In this document: positions 32,460-39,782 of the stretch, piece after piece
Numbering within the stretch: position 1 is the stretch's first letter
Layout of the letters: each line of letters starts with the position of its first letter
Assembly (NCBI GenBank): GCA_947302715.1
Contig: CAMYVY010000006.1
Coordinates: forward strand, 28,236 to 92,235
From: an uncultured Clostridia bacterium
GTDB taxonomy: Bacteria > Bacillota > Clostridia > Peptostreptococcales > Anaerovoracaceae
DNA: 64,000 bases
Direction: 5' to 3'
The notes under the pieces: generated by a model
What the model was told of the DNA's origin: nothing
Databases searched by the model: none
Seen by the model: only the letters and a program-made list of their open reading frames with translations
Made by a program: the position numbers and the translations under genes

Positions 32460-33314
32460 CTATAGCGATGAAAGATACTCATATATCTCCGACTTTGCTT
32501 CATCTACGCTTAAGATGTCCGTCATTACATCTATTCCCTCTGCAGCCATATCGCTCATCAATTGTGTGACCGGCGGAATGCTAAGCCCTATCGCTTTTAA
32601 TTTTTCTCCTTGACTAAAAACCTCTTCCGGCGTTCCCTGCATGATTAGCTCCGCATCATTCATCACCAAGACACGGTCCGACAATTCAGCGACATCCGCC
32701 ATATTGTGACTTACAAAAACAATTATATTGCTTTCTTTTTCATGAATGCTTTTTATCATGTTTATTATGTCTCTATGCGCTCCCGGATCGAGTCCTGCCG
32801 TTGGTTCATCCAAAATCAGAACCTCCGGTTTCATCGCTATCACTCCCGCAATAGCAACACGCCTCTTCTGCCCTCCGGACAATTCAAAAGGAGATCTATC
32901 TTTGACCTCACCATAATCAAGTCCAACCAAGCTGATAGCTTCCCTAACTCTGTTTTCGATTTCAGCCTCAAAGAGCCCCAGGTTCTTCGGACCAAAGGCA
33001 ACATCCTTCGCAACAGTCTCTTCAAACAGCTGATATTCCGGGTACTGAAAGACCAAACCAACTCTTCTTCTGATATCCCTCATCAAAACCCCAGGCGCGG
33101 TGATATCCACATCGCCGATCTTGATGGTTCCCGATGTTGGTTTAAGTAGTCCGTTTAAATGCTGCAGCAGCGTTGATTTTCCTGATCCGGTATGCCCGAT
33201 AATAGCAACAATTTCTCCGTCACCAACGTCAAAGCTGACATTCTTAAGGGCGGTATGCTCGTCCGGCATATTGGGTGCATATGTATGTGTTAAATCTCTT
33301 ACGTGGATTCCCAT
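32460..33314 (-). CDS. ecfA2: Energy-coupling factor ATPase EcfA2
   Basis: One of two ABC ATPases driving the ECF importer. In 284 residues: Walker A GHTGSGKST near residue 39, Q-loop QYPEYQLFEETVAKD near 89, signature LSGGQKRR near 144, Walker B VLILDEPTAGLD near 162, and the switch His in VSHN. The Q-loop sequence QYPEYQLF is the one typical of the EcfA2 (EcfA') subunit. It follows ecfA1 by 19 bases. No strong ribosome site is visible, so translation may be coupled. Confidence 0.92.
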   Translation of the reverse strand: MGIHVRDLTHTYAPNMPDEHTALKNVSFDVGDGEIVAIIGHTGSGKSTLLQHLNGLLKPTSGTIKIGDVDITAPGVLMRDIRRRVGLVFQYPEYQLFEETVAKDVAFGPKNLGLFEAEIENRVREAISLVGLDYGEVKDRSPFELSGGQKRRVAIAGVIAMKPEVLILDEPTAGLDPGAHRDIINMIKSIHEKESNIIVFVSHNMADVAELSDRVLVMNDAELIMQGTPEEVFSQGEKLKAIGLSIPPVTQLMSDMAAEGIDVMTDILSVDEAKSEIYEYLSSL

Positions 33315-33333
33315 ATCAAATTCACAAAATTAA

Positions 33334-34182
33334 CTACTTCGATGAAGAATCTTTTACGAACTCTATCAAAGCTCTCGGTGTAACTACGGAATATGGGACA
33401 TTAATTCCCTTTGCTCTAAGATGCTCCGCGATTTCTACAGCCATAGGAACATCAAGGCTGGCTTCGCGAATTATATCAGCCTTTGAGAACACCTCCTCCG
33501 GCCTTCCATCCAGAAGAATCTCTCCCTTGTTTAAAATCACAATGCGGTCTGCCTGGACAGCTTCCTCCATAAAGTGCGTAATAAGTACTATTGTAATTCC
33601 CTCTTCATGAAGGTCGTGGATGATTTCCATGATTGCGCTTCTTCCCGCAGGATCAAGCATGGCTGTCGGTTCATCAAAGATAATGCAGGCAGGCTTCATG
33701 GCAATGGTGCCTGCTATCGCAATCCTCTGCTTTTGACCTCCGGATAGAAGGTGCGGAGCCTTTCTCTTGTATTCTCCCATATGCACTTCTTCCAAAGCCT
33801 TATCTACTCTCTCTCTGATAACCTGAGGGTCGACGCCCAAGTTCTCCGGACCAAAGGCAACGTCATCCTCTACTATCGAGGAAACAAGCTGATTGTCCGG
33901 ATTTTGAAAAACCATACCGGCGGTTTGTCTGATATCCCATATATGGGACTCATCCAAGGTATTCCACCCCTTAACGTAAACCGCTCCTCCCGTAGGGAGG
34001 AGTAGTCCATTAAGGTTTTTTGCGAGAGTTGATTTTCCCGACCCGTTCTGACCTATTATGGCAGTGAAGCTTCCCTGCTCCAGGTTCAGGCTGATATCCT
34101 TTAATACCCTTTTGGGTTTGTTTTCATCATCATCGGAGGGATATTCAAATATTAAATTTTCTATTCTTATTATGTCAGTCAT
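33334..34182 (-). CDS. ecfA1: Energy-coupling factor ATPase EcfA1
   Basis: The partner ATPase of the ECF importer. In 282 residues: Walker A GQNGSGKST near residue 42, Q-loop FQNPDNQLVSSIVEDD near 93, signature LSGGQKQR near 147, Walker B IIFDEPTAMLD near 166, and ITHFMEE with the switch His. The Q-loop FQNPDNQ is typical of EcfA1. AAAGGTAA precedes the ATG. It lies between the S-component gene and ecfA2, in the usual order for an operon with its own S protein. Confidence 0.92.
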   Translation of the reverse strand: MTDIIRIENLIFEYPSDDDENKPKRVLKDISLNLEQGSFTAIIGQNGSGKSTLAKNLNGLLLPTGGAVYVKGWNTLDESHIWDIRQTAGMVFQNPDNQLVSSIVEDDVAFGPENLGVDPQVIRERVDKALEEVHMGEYKRKAPHLLSGGQKQRIAIAGTIAMKPACIIFDEPTAMLDPAGRSAIMEIIHDLHEEGITIVLITHFMEEAVQADRIVILNKGEILLDGRPEEVFSKADIIREASLDVPMAVEIAEHLRAKGINVPYSVVTPRALIEFVKDSSSK

Positions 34183-34212
34183 TTACCTTTGTTAAACGGT
34201 TACTAAATACCG

Positions 34213-34863
34213 CTATTTGATTGCAAAATATTTTCTCGCAGGAGTTTTGTAAAGCGCCGTCGCAAGGATAGTCGCCAGAATCATTCCGACAATGAATTGT
34301 CCGATATTACCTGGCACGGACAGAAGCGGAGTATACCAATTGCCATGCATCAGGCTGGCAGAAATATAATACCCTACCGTCATCTCTATTCCACCGAAAG
34401 CCATCGCAAGAAGCTCTATCAAGGGAAGCTTTCCTTTGGAGTTTAACCACGGACTGTGCTCCGTTCTACCCATATCATTATCGCTTCCCTCTACGTTTAC
34501 TTTTGCTGCCTCGGCACGGTTCTTCTTCTCGTAATATTCCAATGCTGCTCCAACCACAAATGCCATGAGTGCCTTTACAACAAAGGTCCATGGCGCATAA
34601 TAGGCATATCCACTGAGCAAATCAGCGAGAGCAGACCCCACTCCGGCAGCAAAGGTTCCGTATTTCTTTCCCAGAATCAAGACCGCAAGAAAAATTACCG
34701 CATCGCCCAAGTGTACATACCCCTGGGTGAATGGAACGGGAATCCTGATAATCATAGTTGCAACCATAATCAAACTCGTAAGAATTCCGGTCATTACAAT
34801 CCTGCTTGTTCTTTCATCCATCTTCTTCACCTTTTTATTATTTTTATCTTGGTTATCAGTCAC
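34213..34863 (-). CDS. ECF transporter S component (possibly for vitamin B6)
   Basis: A 216-residue membrane protein with about six segments that binds the vitamin. The segment GYVHLGDAVIFLAVLILGKK near residue 49, then ALADLLSGYAYYAPWTFVVK near 79, matches the riboflavin-transporter-like S family. A 30-residue charged loop (about 115-145) interrupts the membrane part. The start is GTG 34861-34863 with AAAGGA 7 bases before. Neighbouring A1, A2 and T genes form the full importer. A MocR regulator reads the other way from the same region; PdxR, the best-known MocR type, controls vitamin B6 genes, so pyridoxine is the best guess for the substrate. Other vitamins are not excluded. Confidence 0.82.
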   Translation of the reverse strand: MTDNQDKNNKKVKKMDERTSRIVMTGILTSLIMVATMIIRIPVPFTQGYVHLGDAVIFLAVLILGKKYGTFAAGVGSALADLLSGYAYYAPWTFVVKALMAFVVGAALEYYEKKNRAEAAKVNVEGSDNDMGRTEHSPWLNSKGKLPLIELLAMAFGGIEMTVGYYISASLMHGNWYTPLLSVPGNIGQFIVGMILATILATALYKTPARKYFAIK

Positions 34864-34926
34864 TTGACGGTCCTTTCTACATCACATATAATACTAACAT
34901 ATAAGTGTATTTATCAAAATAGTCAA
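34864..34926. promoter_or_regulatory. Overlapping divergent promoters of the ECF operon and the MocR gene
   Basis: Rightward: TTGACG (34864-34869), 17 bases, TATAAT (34887-34892). Leftward: TTGACT on the minus strand (34921-34926), 16-17 bases, TTATAT/TATATG (34898-34904). The two -10 regions almost touch, and ACATAT repeats lie between them, so one bound regulator could control both. Confidence 0.6.
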
Positions 34927-34968
34927 AATCCAACTTTTTATTAAGTACAGATTGGAGATATTTGCAAA

Positions 34969-36423
34969 ATGAAGCCTTTTATCAGGAATGTAGATAACAA
35001 TTTATCGGTTCCCCTTTATATACAATTATATAGGCATATCAAGGGCGAAATCCTGAATGGAAATCTTAGTATCGGAGAAAAGCTCCCAAGTCTAAGACAA
35101 ATCGCAGCAGAAAGCGATTTGTCAGTTACGACTACGGGACAAGCCTATGAGCAATTACTTACCGAGGGATATATAATTAGCAAACCTCAATCAGGCTATT
35201 ATGTAGCCGAGATACCGACGGCAGCAGTATCGGCGAAGGATCAATCTGCCAAGAGCAATCCGGAGATGGACGACTATACCTTTGATAGAGGTAAGTTTCT
35301 CCACGACTCGGAGACTTTTGATTTTGCCAAATGGAAGAAGTGCAGCGCCAGAGTATTTAGCGAATACAACGACATGCTGTTATTCGAGAGCGATGTCCAG
35401 GGAGAAGCAACCCTCAGATTCGAAATATGTAAATACCTCTATTCTTCCCGCGGCGTCTCCGCGAGTCCCCAGCAGGTTGTAATCGGAGCAGGCTCGCAGC
35501 AATTAGCCGCGCATCTTTCCAGAATACTCACCCTCATGGGTATCGACCTGGTCTGCACGGAAGATCCGGGATATATTCCAATTCAAAATGTTTTTAGAGA
35601 CAGAGGATTCGGAATCGCCAAAATTCCTGTGACAGAGAACGGCATCATGATCGAGAAGCTTCCTGCGAACATCCCCTCTGCCGTTTACGTAAGCCCCGCA
35701 AACCAGTTCCCCACCGGTTCGGTTATGCCTATCGGAGCACGGTACAAGCTCCTCGAATGGGCAAACGCAAACGGAAGCATAATCCTCGAAGACGACTATG
35801 ACAGTGAGCTTAGATATTCAGGTAAACCCGTTCAGCCTCTTCAGAGTTTGGACGAGCACGACTCCGTCGTCTACTTCGGCTCATTCAGTTCCACACTCTT
35901 TCCCGCAATTAAGCTAAGCTACATGATTCTTCCTCCCAAAATGGCTGAACTCTTTTCAACCATCAAAGACGACTATACCCAGACCTGTTCCAAAGCCGAA
36001 CAGCTAACACTGGCTTTGTTCATGGAGGACGGTTATTATTACACGAATATACGTAAGCTGAGAAGTCTCTATGCCCAAAAGCTCGAGGCCTGCGCGGATG
36101 CATTTGAGATGTATTCAAAAACCAGCGAAAAATCCAAAGGAAAAAATGCAAGACGCAATCAGGATAAACCTTTAGATTCAGGATTCATTAATGTCATAAA
36201 CACAAAGTCCGGAATCAATATAACCTTGATAATCGACACAGAGAAATCACACGAGGAATTATGCGCGGTCGGAGAGTCCCTTGGACTCCACATAATACCA
36301 TTCTCTGCCGAGCGAGATACCTCATCTGACAAACGGAAATATCTGATTTTCTACTTCAATCAAATACCACTTGAGAAGATTGATGCCACCATCAAGGAAT
36401 TAGTAGAGAGATGGCAAACATAA
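34969..36423 (+). CDS. MocR/PdxR-type transcriptional regulator (GntR + aminotransferase-like)
   Basis: A 484-residue regulator with two parts. Residues 10-80 are a GntR winged helix (PLYIQLYRHIKGEILNG, then LPSLRQIAAESDLSVTTTGQ). Residues about 115-480 are a fold-I aminotransferase-like domain that senses PLP, with SPANQFPTGSVMP near 243 and the PLP lysine in LFPAIKLSYM near 318. PdxR proteins of this type control vitamin B6 synthesis or uptake. It is divergent from the ECF operon and probably regulates it and itself. A charged insertion (SEKSKGKNARRNQ) interrupts the C-terminal part. GGAGATATTTGCAAA precedes the ATG. Confidence 0.88.
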   Translation: MKPFIRNVDNNLSVPLYIQLYRHIKGEILNGNLSIGEKLPSLRQIAAESDLSVTTTGQAYEQLLTEGYIISKPQSGYYVAEIPTAAVSAKDQSAKSNPEMDDYTFDRGKFLHDSETFDFAKWKKCSARVFSEYNDMLLFESDVQGEATLRFEICKYLYSSRGVSASPQQVVIGAGSQQLAAHLSRILTLMGIDLVCTEDPGYIPIQNVFRDRGFGIAKIPVTENGIMIEKLPANIPSAVYVSPANQFPTGSVMPIGARYKLLEWANANGSIILEDDYDSELRYSGKPVQPLQSLDEHDSVVYFGSFSSTLFPAIKLSYMILPPKMAELFSTIKDDYTQTCSKAEQLTLALFMEDGYYYTNIRKLRSLYAQKLEACADAFEMYSKTSEKSKGKNARRNQDKPLDSGFINVINTKSGINITLIIDTEKSHEELCAVGESLGLHIIPFSAERDTSSDKRKYLIFYFNQIPLEKIDATIKELVERWQT

Positions 36424-36491
36424 TCAGATTGATAATCAGATTGATGATTGAATTGATGATCGATTTGACGATTTGCTTGATGATTCAATTG
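36420..36491. repeat. 12-bp degenerate tandem repeat, six copies
   Basis: Units like ATAATCAGATTG and ATGATTGAATTG follow with exact 12-base period from the end of the MocR gene to just before the ribosome site of the next gene. Confidence 0.8.
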
Positions 36492-36511
36492 ATTGAACAG
36501 AGGTTGGAAAA

Positions 36512-37873
36512 ATGATTTACGACGTGATAGTAATAGGTGGCGGCGCCTCCGGATTATTCTTTGCCGCGAATTATATTGGAGCCGGCGCTTCAGCAAAACC
36601 CTTTAGAGGGCTCATGCTGGAGGGAACATCTCGTGCCGGCACCAAGCTACTTGTGAGCGGCGGCGGACACTGCAATATTACTCATTCCGGTTCCATCAAA
36701 GACTTCATTCCTCGCTATGGCGACAACGGAAAGCTTATCCGAAAAATGCTTTATCGCCACAGCAATCTGGAGCTCATAAAATGGCTCGAGTCAAACGGCA
36801 TACCGACAATAACCGAATCTGACGGCAGGGTCTTCCCTGCATCAAAGAAAGCCTCCGACGTTCTGGACTTACTTTTACGCAAGGCTTCCGAGCACGGATT
36901 CGAGATTCAAACGAACTCCAAGGTGATTTCGATTGATAGATATACGATTAGTGGACAAGCGGCTGATGGAGACGGGCTTGAAAGACATGCGGTTGATGGA
37001 AATGTGATTGATAACTCAGCGTTTTGGCGCATCGGTGTCGATAAAAAAACGAAGGACGCGCGCACCGAATACTACCTAACTAAACGAATAGTAATCGCAA
37101 CAGGCGGCTGTTCATATCCAAAGACAGGATCCGATGGCTCGATGTTCGATGTGCTTCGTCGCGATCTTGGTTTGCCCATCAACGAACTGCGACCGGCACT
37201 GACACCGATTGCCGTAGAGGATTATCCCTACGCTGACATCTCAGGGGTTACACTATCCGCAGAGGTTAAATTAGTTAGCGCATTATCATCCATAAACCCA
37301 TCTCTCAATTCATCAAAGACCGCCACGGAGCCTCTTCCAAAAATGAAAGCAAAGCCCATATCATGCTTTGGCGAGCTACTCTTCACTCATAATAACTTCA
37401 GTGGCCCCGCAGCAATCAATTTATCTGCAGCATTAAATCCCGGTAATTCGGTCATCATCAACTACCTTCATCCCATGAAATACGACAAGGCATTTTCAAT
37501 GCTCCAGGCCGCAACCATAGGAAACAAAGCGGAATTTGCAAACATCATCGCAAAGACCTTTGATCTTCCAAAGAGTTTCTCCGTGATTATTGCATCACGC
37601 TCCAACAGCTCCACCAAAGCCGCCGCCCGCCTACTAACTGAAGACACCTTTACAGTTAAGTCATGCGGCACCTTTGATAATGCCATGGTAACCAAGGGCG
37701 GTGTTTCACTTGATGAAATAGACCTTGCAACTATGGAATTAAAAAACCATCCCGGCATTTACATAATCGGGGAAGCCCTCGACATCAACGGAGAAACCGG
37801 AGGCTACAACCTACAGTTCGCCTACTCATCCGCCCTAACGTGCTGCAACCATCTATTGACTTGTCTCCCATGA
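36512..37873 (+). CDS. BaiN/HI0933-like FAD-dependent oxidoreductase
   Basis: A 453-residue flavoprotein of the HI0933/YhiN/BaiN family. FAD is bound by VIGGGASGLFFA near residue 7, followed by the family signature GTKLLVSGGGHCNIT near 43 and, near the end, GGVSLDEIDLATME then YIIGEALDINGETGGYNLQFA. Between about 270 and 400 is the inserted substrate domain. BaiN itself reduces bile-acid intermediates, but most relatives have no known substrate. Short low-complexity insertions (SALSSINPSLNSSK) are not usual for the family. AGAGGTTGGAAAAATG sets the start. Confidence 0.88.
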   Translation: MIYDVIVIGGGASGLFFAANYIGAGASAKPFRGLMLEGTSRAGTKLLVSGGGHCNITHSGSIKDFIPRYGDNGKLIRKMLYRHSNLELIKWLESNGIPTITESDGRVFPASKKASDVLDLLLRKASEHGFEIQTNSKVISIDRYTISGQAADGDGLERHAVDGNVIDNSAFWRIGVDKKTKDARTEYYLTKRIVIATGGCSYPKTGSDGSMFDVLRRDLGLPINELRPALTPIAVEDYPYADISGVTLSAEVKLVSALSSINPSLNSSKTATEPLPKMKAKPISCFGELLFTHNNFSGPAAINLSAALNPGNSVIINYLHPMKYDKAFSMLQAATIGNKAEFANIIAKTFDLPKSFSVIIASRSNSSTKAAARLLTEDTFTVKSCGTFDNAMVTKGGVSLDEIDLATMELKNHPGIYIIGEALDINGETGGYNLQFAYSSALTCCNHLLTCLP

Positions 37874-37892
37874 TTGTAGTATTATTTAACAA

Positions 37893-37992
37893 ATAAAAAG
37901 GTGCTACCGTTCTCCCTTTCGGGAGCGAGTACGGTTAGCTCCTAGTGTATTATCAGATGATAACCGCTAAGCAGCTGTGGCGGTTATTTTCT
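37893..37992 (+). ncRNA. Small RNA, candidate type I antitoxin
   Basis: A consensus-like promoter (TTGACT 37856-37861, 18 bases, TATTAT 37880-37885) precedes about 100 bases with two hairpins: ACCGTTCTCCC...GGGAGCGAGTACGGT and the terminator ATAACCGC...GCGGTTAT followed by TTTT. No open frame lies in it. From memory, similar structured RNAs lie opposite short holin-like toxin genes in Clostridia, and the terminator overlaps such a candidate on the other strand here. Confidence 0.5.
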
Positions 37993-38049
37993 TTGACCGA
38001 AAGTATATCCAGCGATAAACACTGTGACAGCAAATCTACCCGAGCACAT
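37984..38049 (-). pseudogene. Short hydrophobic peptide, possible relic of a holin-like toxin
   Basis: A 21-codon frame, MCSGRFAVTVFIAGYTFGQRK, ends at a TAA inside the shared hairpin of the RNA on the other strand. One hydrophobic segment followed by a short basic tail is the plan of type I toxins, and the stop lies exactly in the shared terminator. It lacks a ribosome site and is shorter than usual, so it may be the decayed 3' end of a toxin gene. Confidence 0.35.
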
Positions 38050-38190
38050 TCGGGAGGGCTCGTAGGCAGCTGATGGGCGTGAGGAATCGGCTAAGCAGAC
38101 CCTGGGAGCTCAGAAGAGAGCGACCGGTAAACTCCTGTCGTAGTCCATTGTATAAGCTTGCTGTTCTATCATAATCTCACGCAGTTCAGT
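38050..38190. other. Unassigned GC-richer stretch
   Basis: About 140 bases with several short inverted repeats (CCCGA/TCGGG at its left edge, CTGGGAGCTCAG) and no supported gene. It lies between the toxin-like relic and the 95-bp array. I cannot assign it to a known RNA. Confidence 0.35.
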
Positions 38191-38198
38191 AGCTGCTC

Positions 38199-38695
38199 GG
38201 TGAATGGATTAGCTTCAAATCGCTCGATTTCATTCACCACACCATTGATTTCGAGACCTGTGGTACACAGATTCCCATCAAACCACCTTGCGTGGTACAC
38301 GGATACCCTGCTATTCAGCTGTTCCTGTGTACCACACCATTGATTTTTCAGCCTGTGGTACACAGATTCCCATCAAACCACCTTGCGTGGTACACGGATA
38401 CCCTGCTATTCAGCTGTTCCTGTGTACCACACCATTGATTTTTCAGCCTGTGGTACACAGATTCCCATCAAACCACCTTGCGTGGTACACGGATACCCTG
38501 CTATTCAGCTGTTCCTGTGTACCACACCATTGATTTTTCAGCCTGTGGTACACAGATTCCCACCAAAACACCCTGCGTGGTACACGGATACCCTGCTATT
38601 CAGCTGTTCCTGTGTACCACACCATTGATTTTTCAGCCTGTGGTACACAGATTCCCACCAAAACTACCTCTGTGGTACATGAGCAACAATCAAGT
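38199..38695. repeat. 95-bp tandem hairpin array, four full copies plus edges
   Basis: Units start at 38259, 38354, 38449, 38544 and 38639 (partial). Each has TGTGGTACACAG and its perfect inverse CTGTGTACCACA, with a near-copy CGTGGTACACGG between them, so two left halves compete for one right half. ATTGATTTTTCAG follows. A leading half-unit (38199-38250) has a different stem, GGTGAATG/CATTCACC, with the same tail ACACCATTGATTT. The array lies between convergent genes. Confidence 0.9.
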
Positions 38696-38987
38696 CCTAA
38701 TTGTGGTATAAGTTTCTCATCCTGCCTTTATCTTTTATGCTGCATCAAGCAACGCCTGCTGTGTTGAAGCGATTACTTTAAGGCTTGGAATCGGCCTGGT
38801 TTTTAATTGATTCTCCGTAATTATTACTAATATGAATTAACAGCATTATATGGCCACAACTTATCACACTTGGGAGCTTTTTCTCTTCACAAATATTTGA
38901 GAACTTAGAGCAAGAAATAAAATAGACGCTTGGATTATATAATCAATTCAAGATAATAACTATATGTCCAGATATACTTCTGAGACT
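38696..38987. other. 292-bp gap after the array
   Basis: AT-rich, with two further TGTGGTA-like traces at its left end. I see no supported gene, only a 34-codon open frame without a start on the minus strand (38735-38837). Confidence 0.5.
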
Positions 38988-39659
38988 TTAATGCTGAAGG
39001 CTTTGTAACAAGTTCCGAATCTTACTGATTGCAGCGCCGATTGCGATTGAAATACCGATTAGCACAACAAAGATCAAAATCCCTACGGGATACCCCCAAT
39101 TCAAGAATCCGTACCAATCGTTCGTATTAGGCCACTCTCCAATTCCATTGACTAGGATGTTTCCAATATATAATACCCCATAGATTAGCACCGGAAGCGC
39201 AGTTAGCAATATATCCTTTTTTGTGAATTGGACCTCGAGTTCAGTCAGTGTAACCCCTATCATGGTCAAAAGCGGAATAAGAAGATGAAAGAAAAGATTG
39301 GATCCGGTGTACATGTATCTGTATCCGTATAGCGGCCCCAGAAACAAAAGCACAGTAAAGAATGTAATGGCAACGGCGACTGCTGAGACCAGCTTCAATT
39401 TAAGCGGCAGGCTTGCCGTTTTTCTTATTTCTTCGTCGCCAGTGCTTGAACCTCTTTTGATTCTGGATAGTAGATAGATCTGCGAGGCAAGCCCGGCAAC
39501 CAAATTCGATAGCACCGTAAAAAATCGGAGGCCACGAAATCCGACAGGTTCCAGCGTGCCTGCCTCACCTCTCACAAACAAAGTTGATAGCCAAACAAGC
39601 GGAACCAGAATAGCAATCAGGATATCAATTACAATTGGAAACACGCTTCTCTTCTTCAT
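38988..39659 (-). CDS. Pr6Pr-like membrane protein
   Basis: A 223-residue polytopic protein with about six membrane segments. The order of motifs, RFFTVLSNLVAGLA near residue 45, LLFLGPLYG near 104, NLFFHLLIPLLTMIGV near 120 with a membrane His, then a Tyr-rich turn (NDWYGFLNWGYPVG) near 180, resembles the Pr6Pr/TMEM164-type family of unknown function. An Arg/Lys-rich loop (about 66-84) is cytoplasmic by charge. No clear ribosome site precedes the ATG. It is convergent to the flavoprotein gene and follows no obvious partner. Confidence 0.7.
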   Translation of the reverse strand: MKKRSVFPIVIDILIAILVPLVWLSTLFVRGEAGTLEPVGFRGLRFFTVLSNLVAGLASQIYLLSRIKRGSSTGDEEIRKTASLPLKLKLVSAVAVAITFFTVLLFLGPLYGYRYMYTGSNLFFHLLIPLLTMIGVTLTELEVQFTKKDILLTALPVLIYGVLYIGNILVNGIGEWPNTNDWYGFLNWGYPVGILIFVVLIGISIAIGAAISKIRNLLQSLQH

Positions 39660-39782
39660 ATAAAATCGTCTACTACTTTTTAATGATATCTACATACTTA
39701 TGCGCATAATCATCTCTATAGCAATACACCTGCACAGGTACACTTCATTAGCAACACATCCTAACAGTTAGGGTTCTAATAA

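Noticed and set aside
38158..38711. Small proteins read through the 95-bp array
   Set aside because: The frames consist only of the repeat unit, shift between units because 95 is not a multiple of three, and lack ribosome sites.
38735..38837. Minus-strand frame of 34 codons ending in QQALLDAA
   Set aside because: It reads like protein (ENQLKTRPIPSLKV) but has no start codon, no ribosome site and no family I can name. It may be a fragment of a lost gene, but the support is too thin to list.
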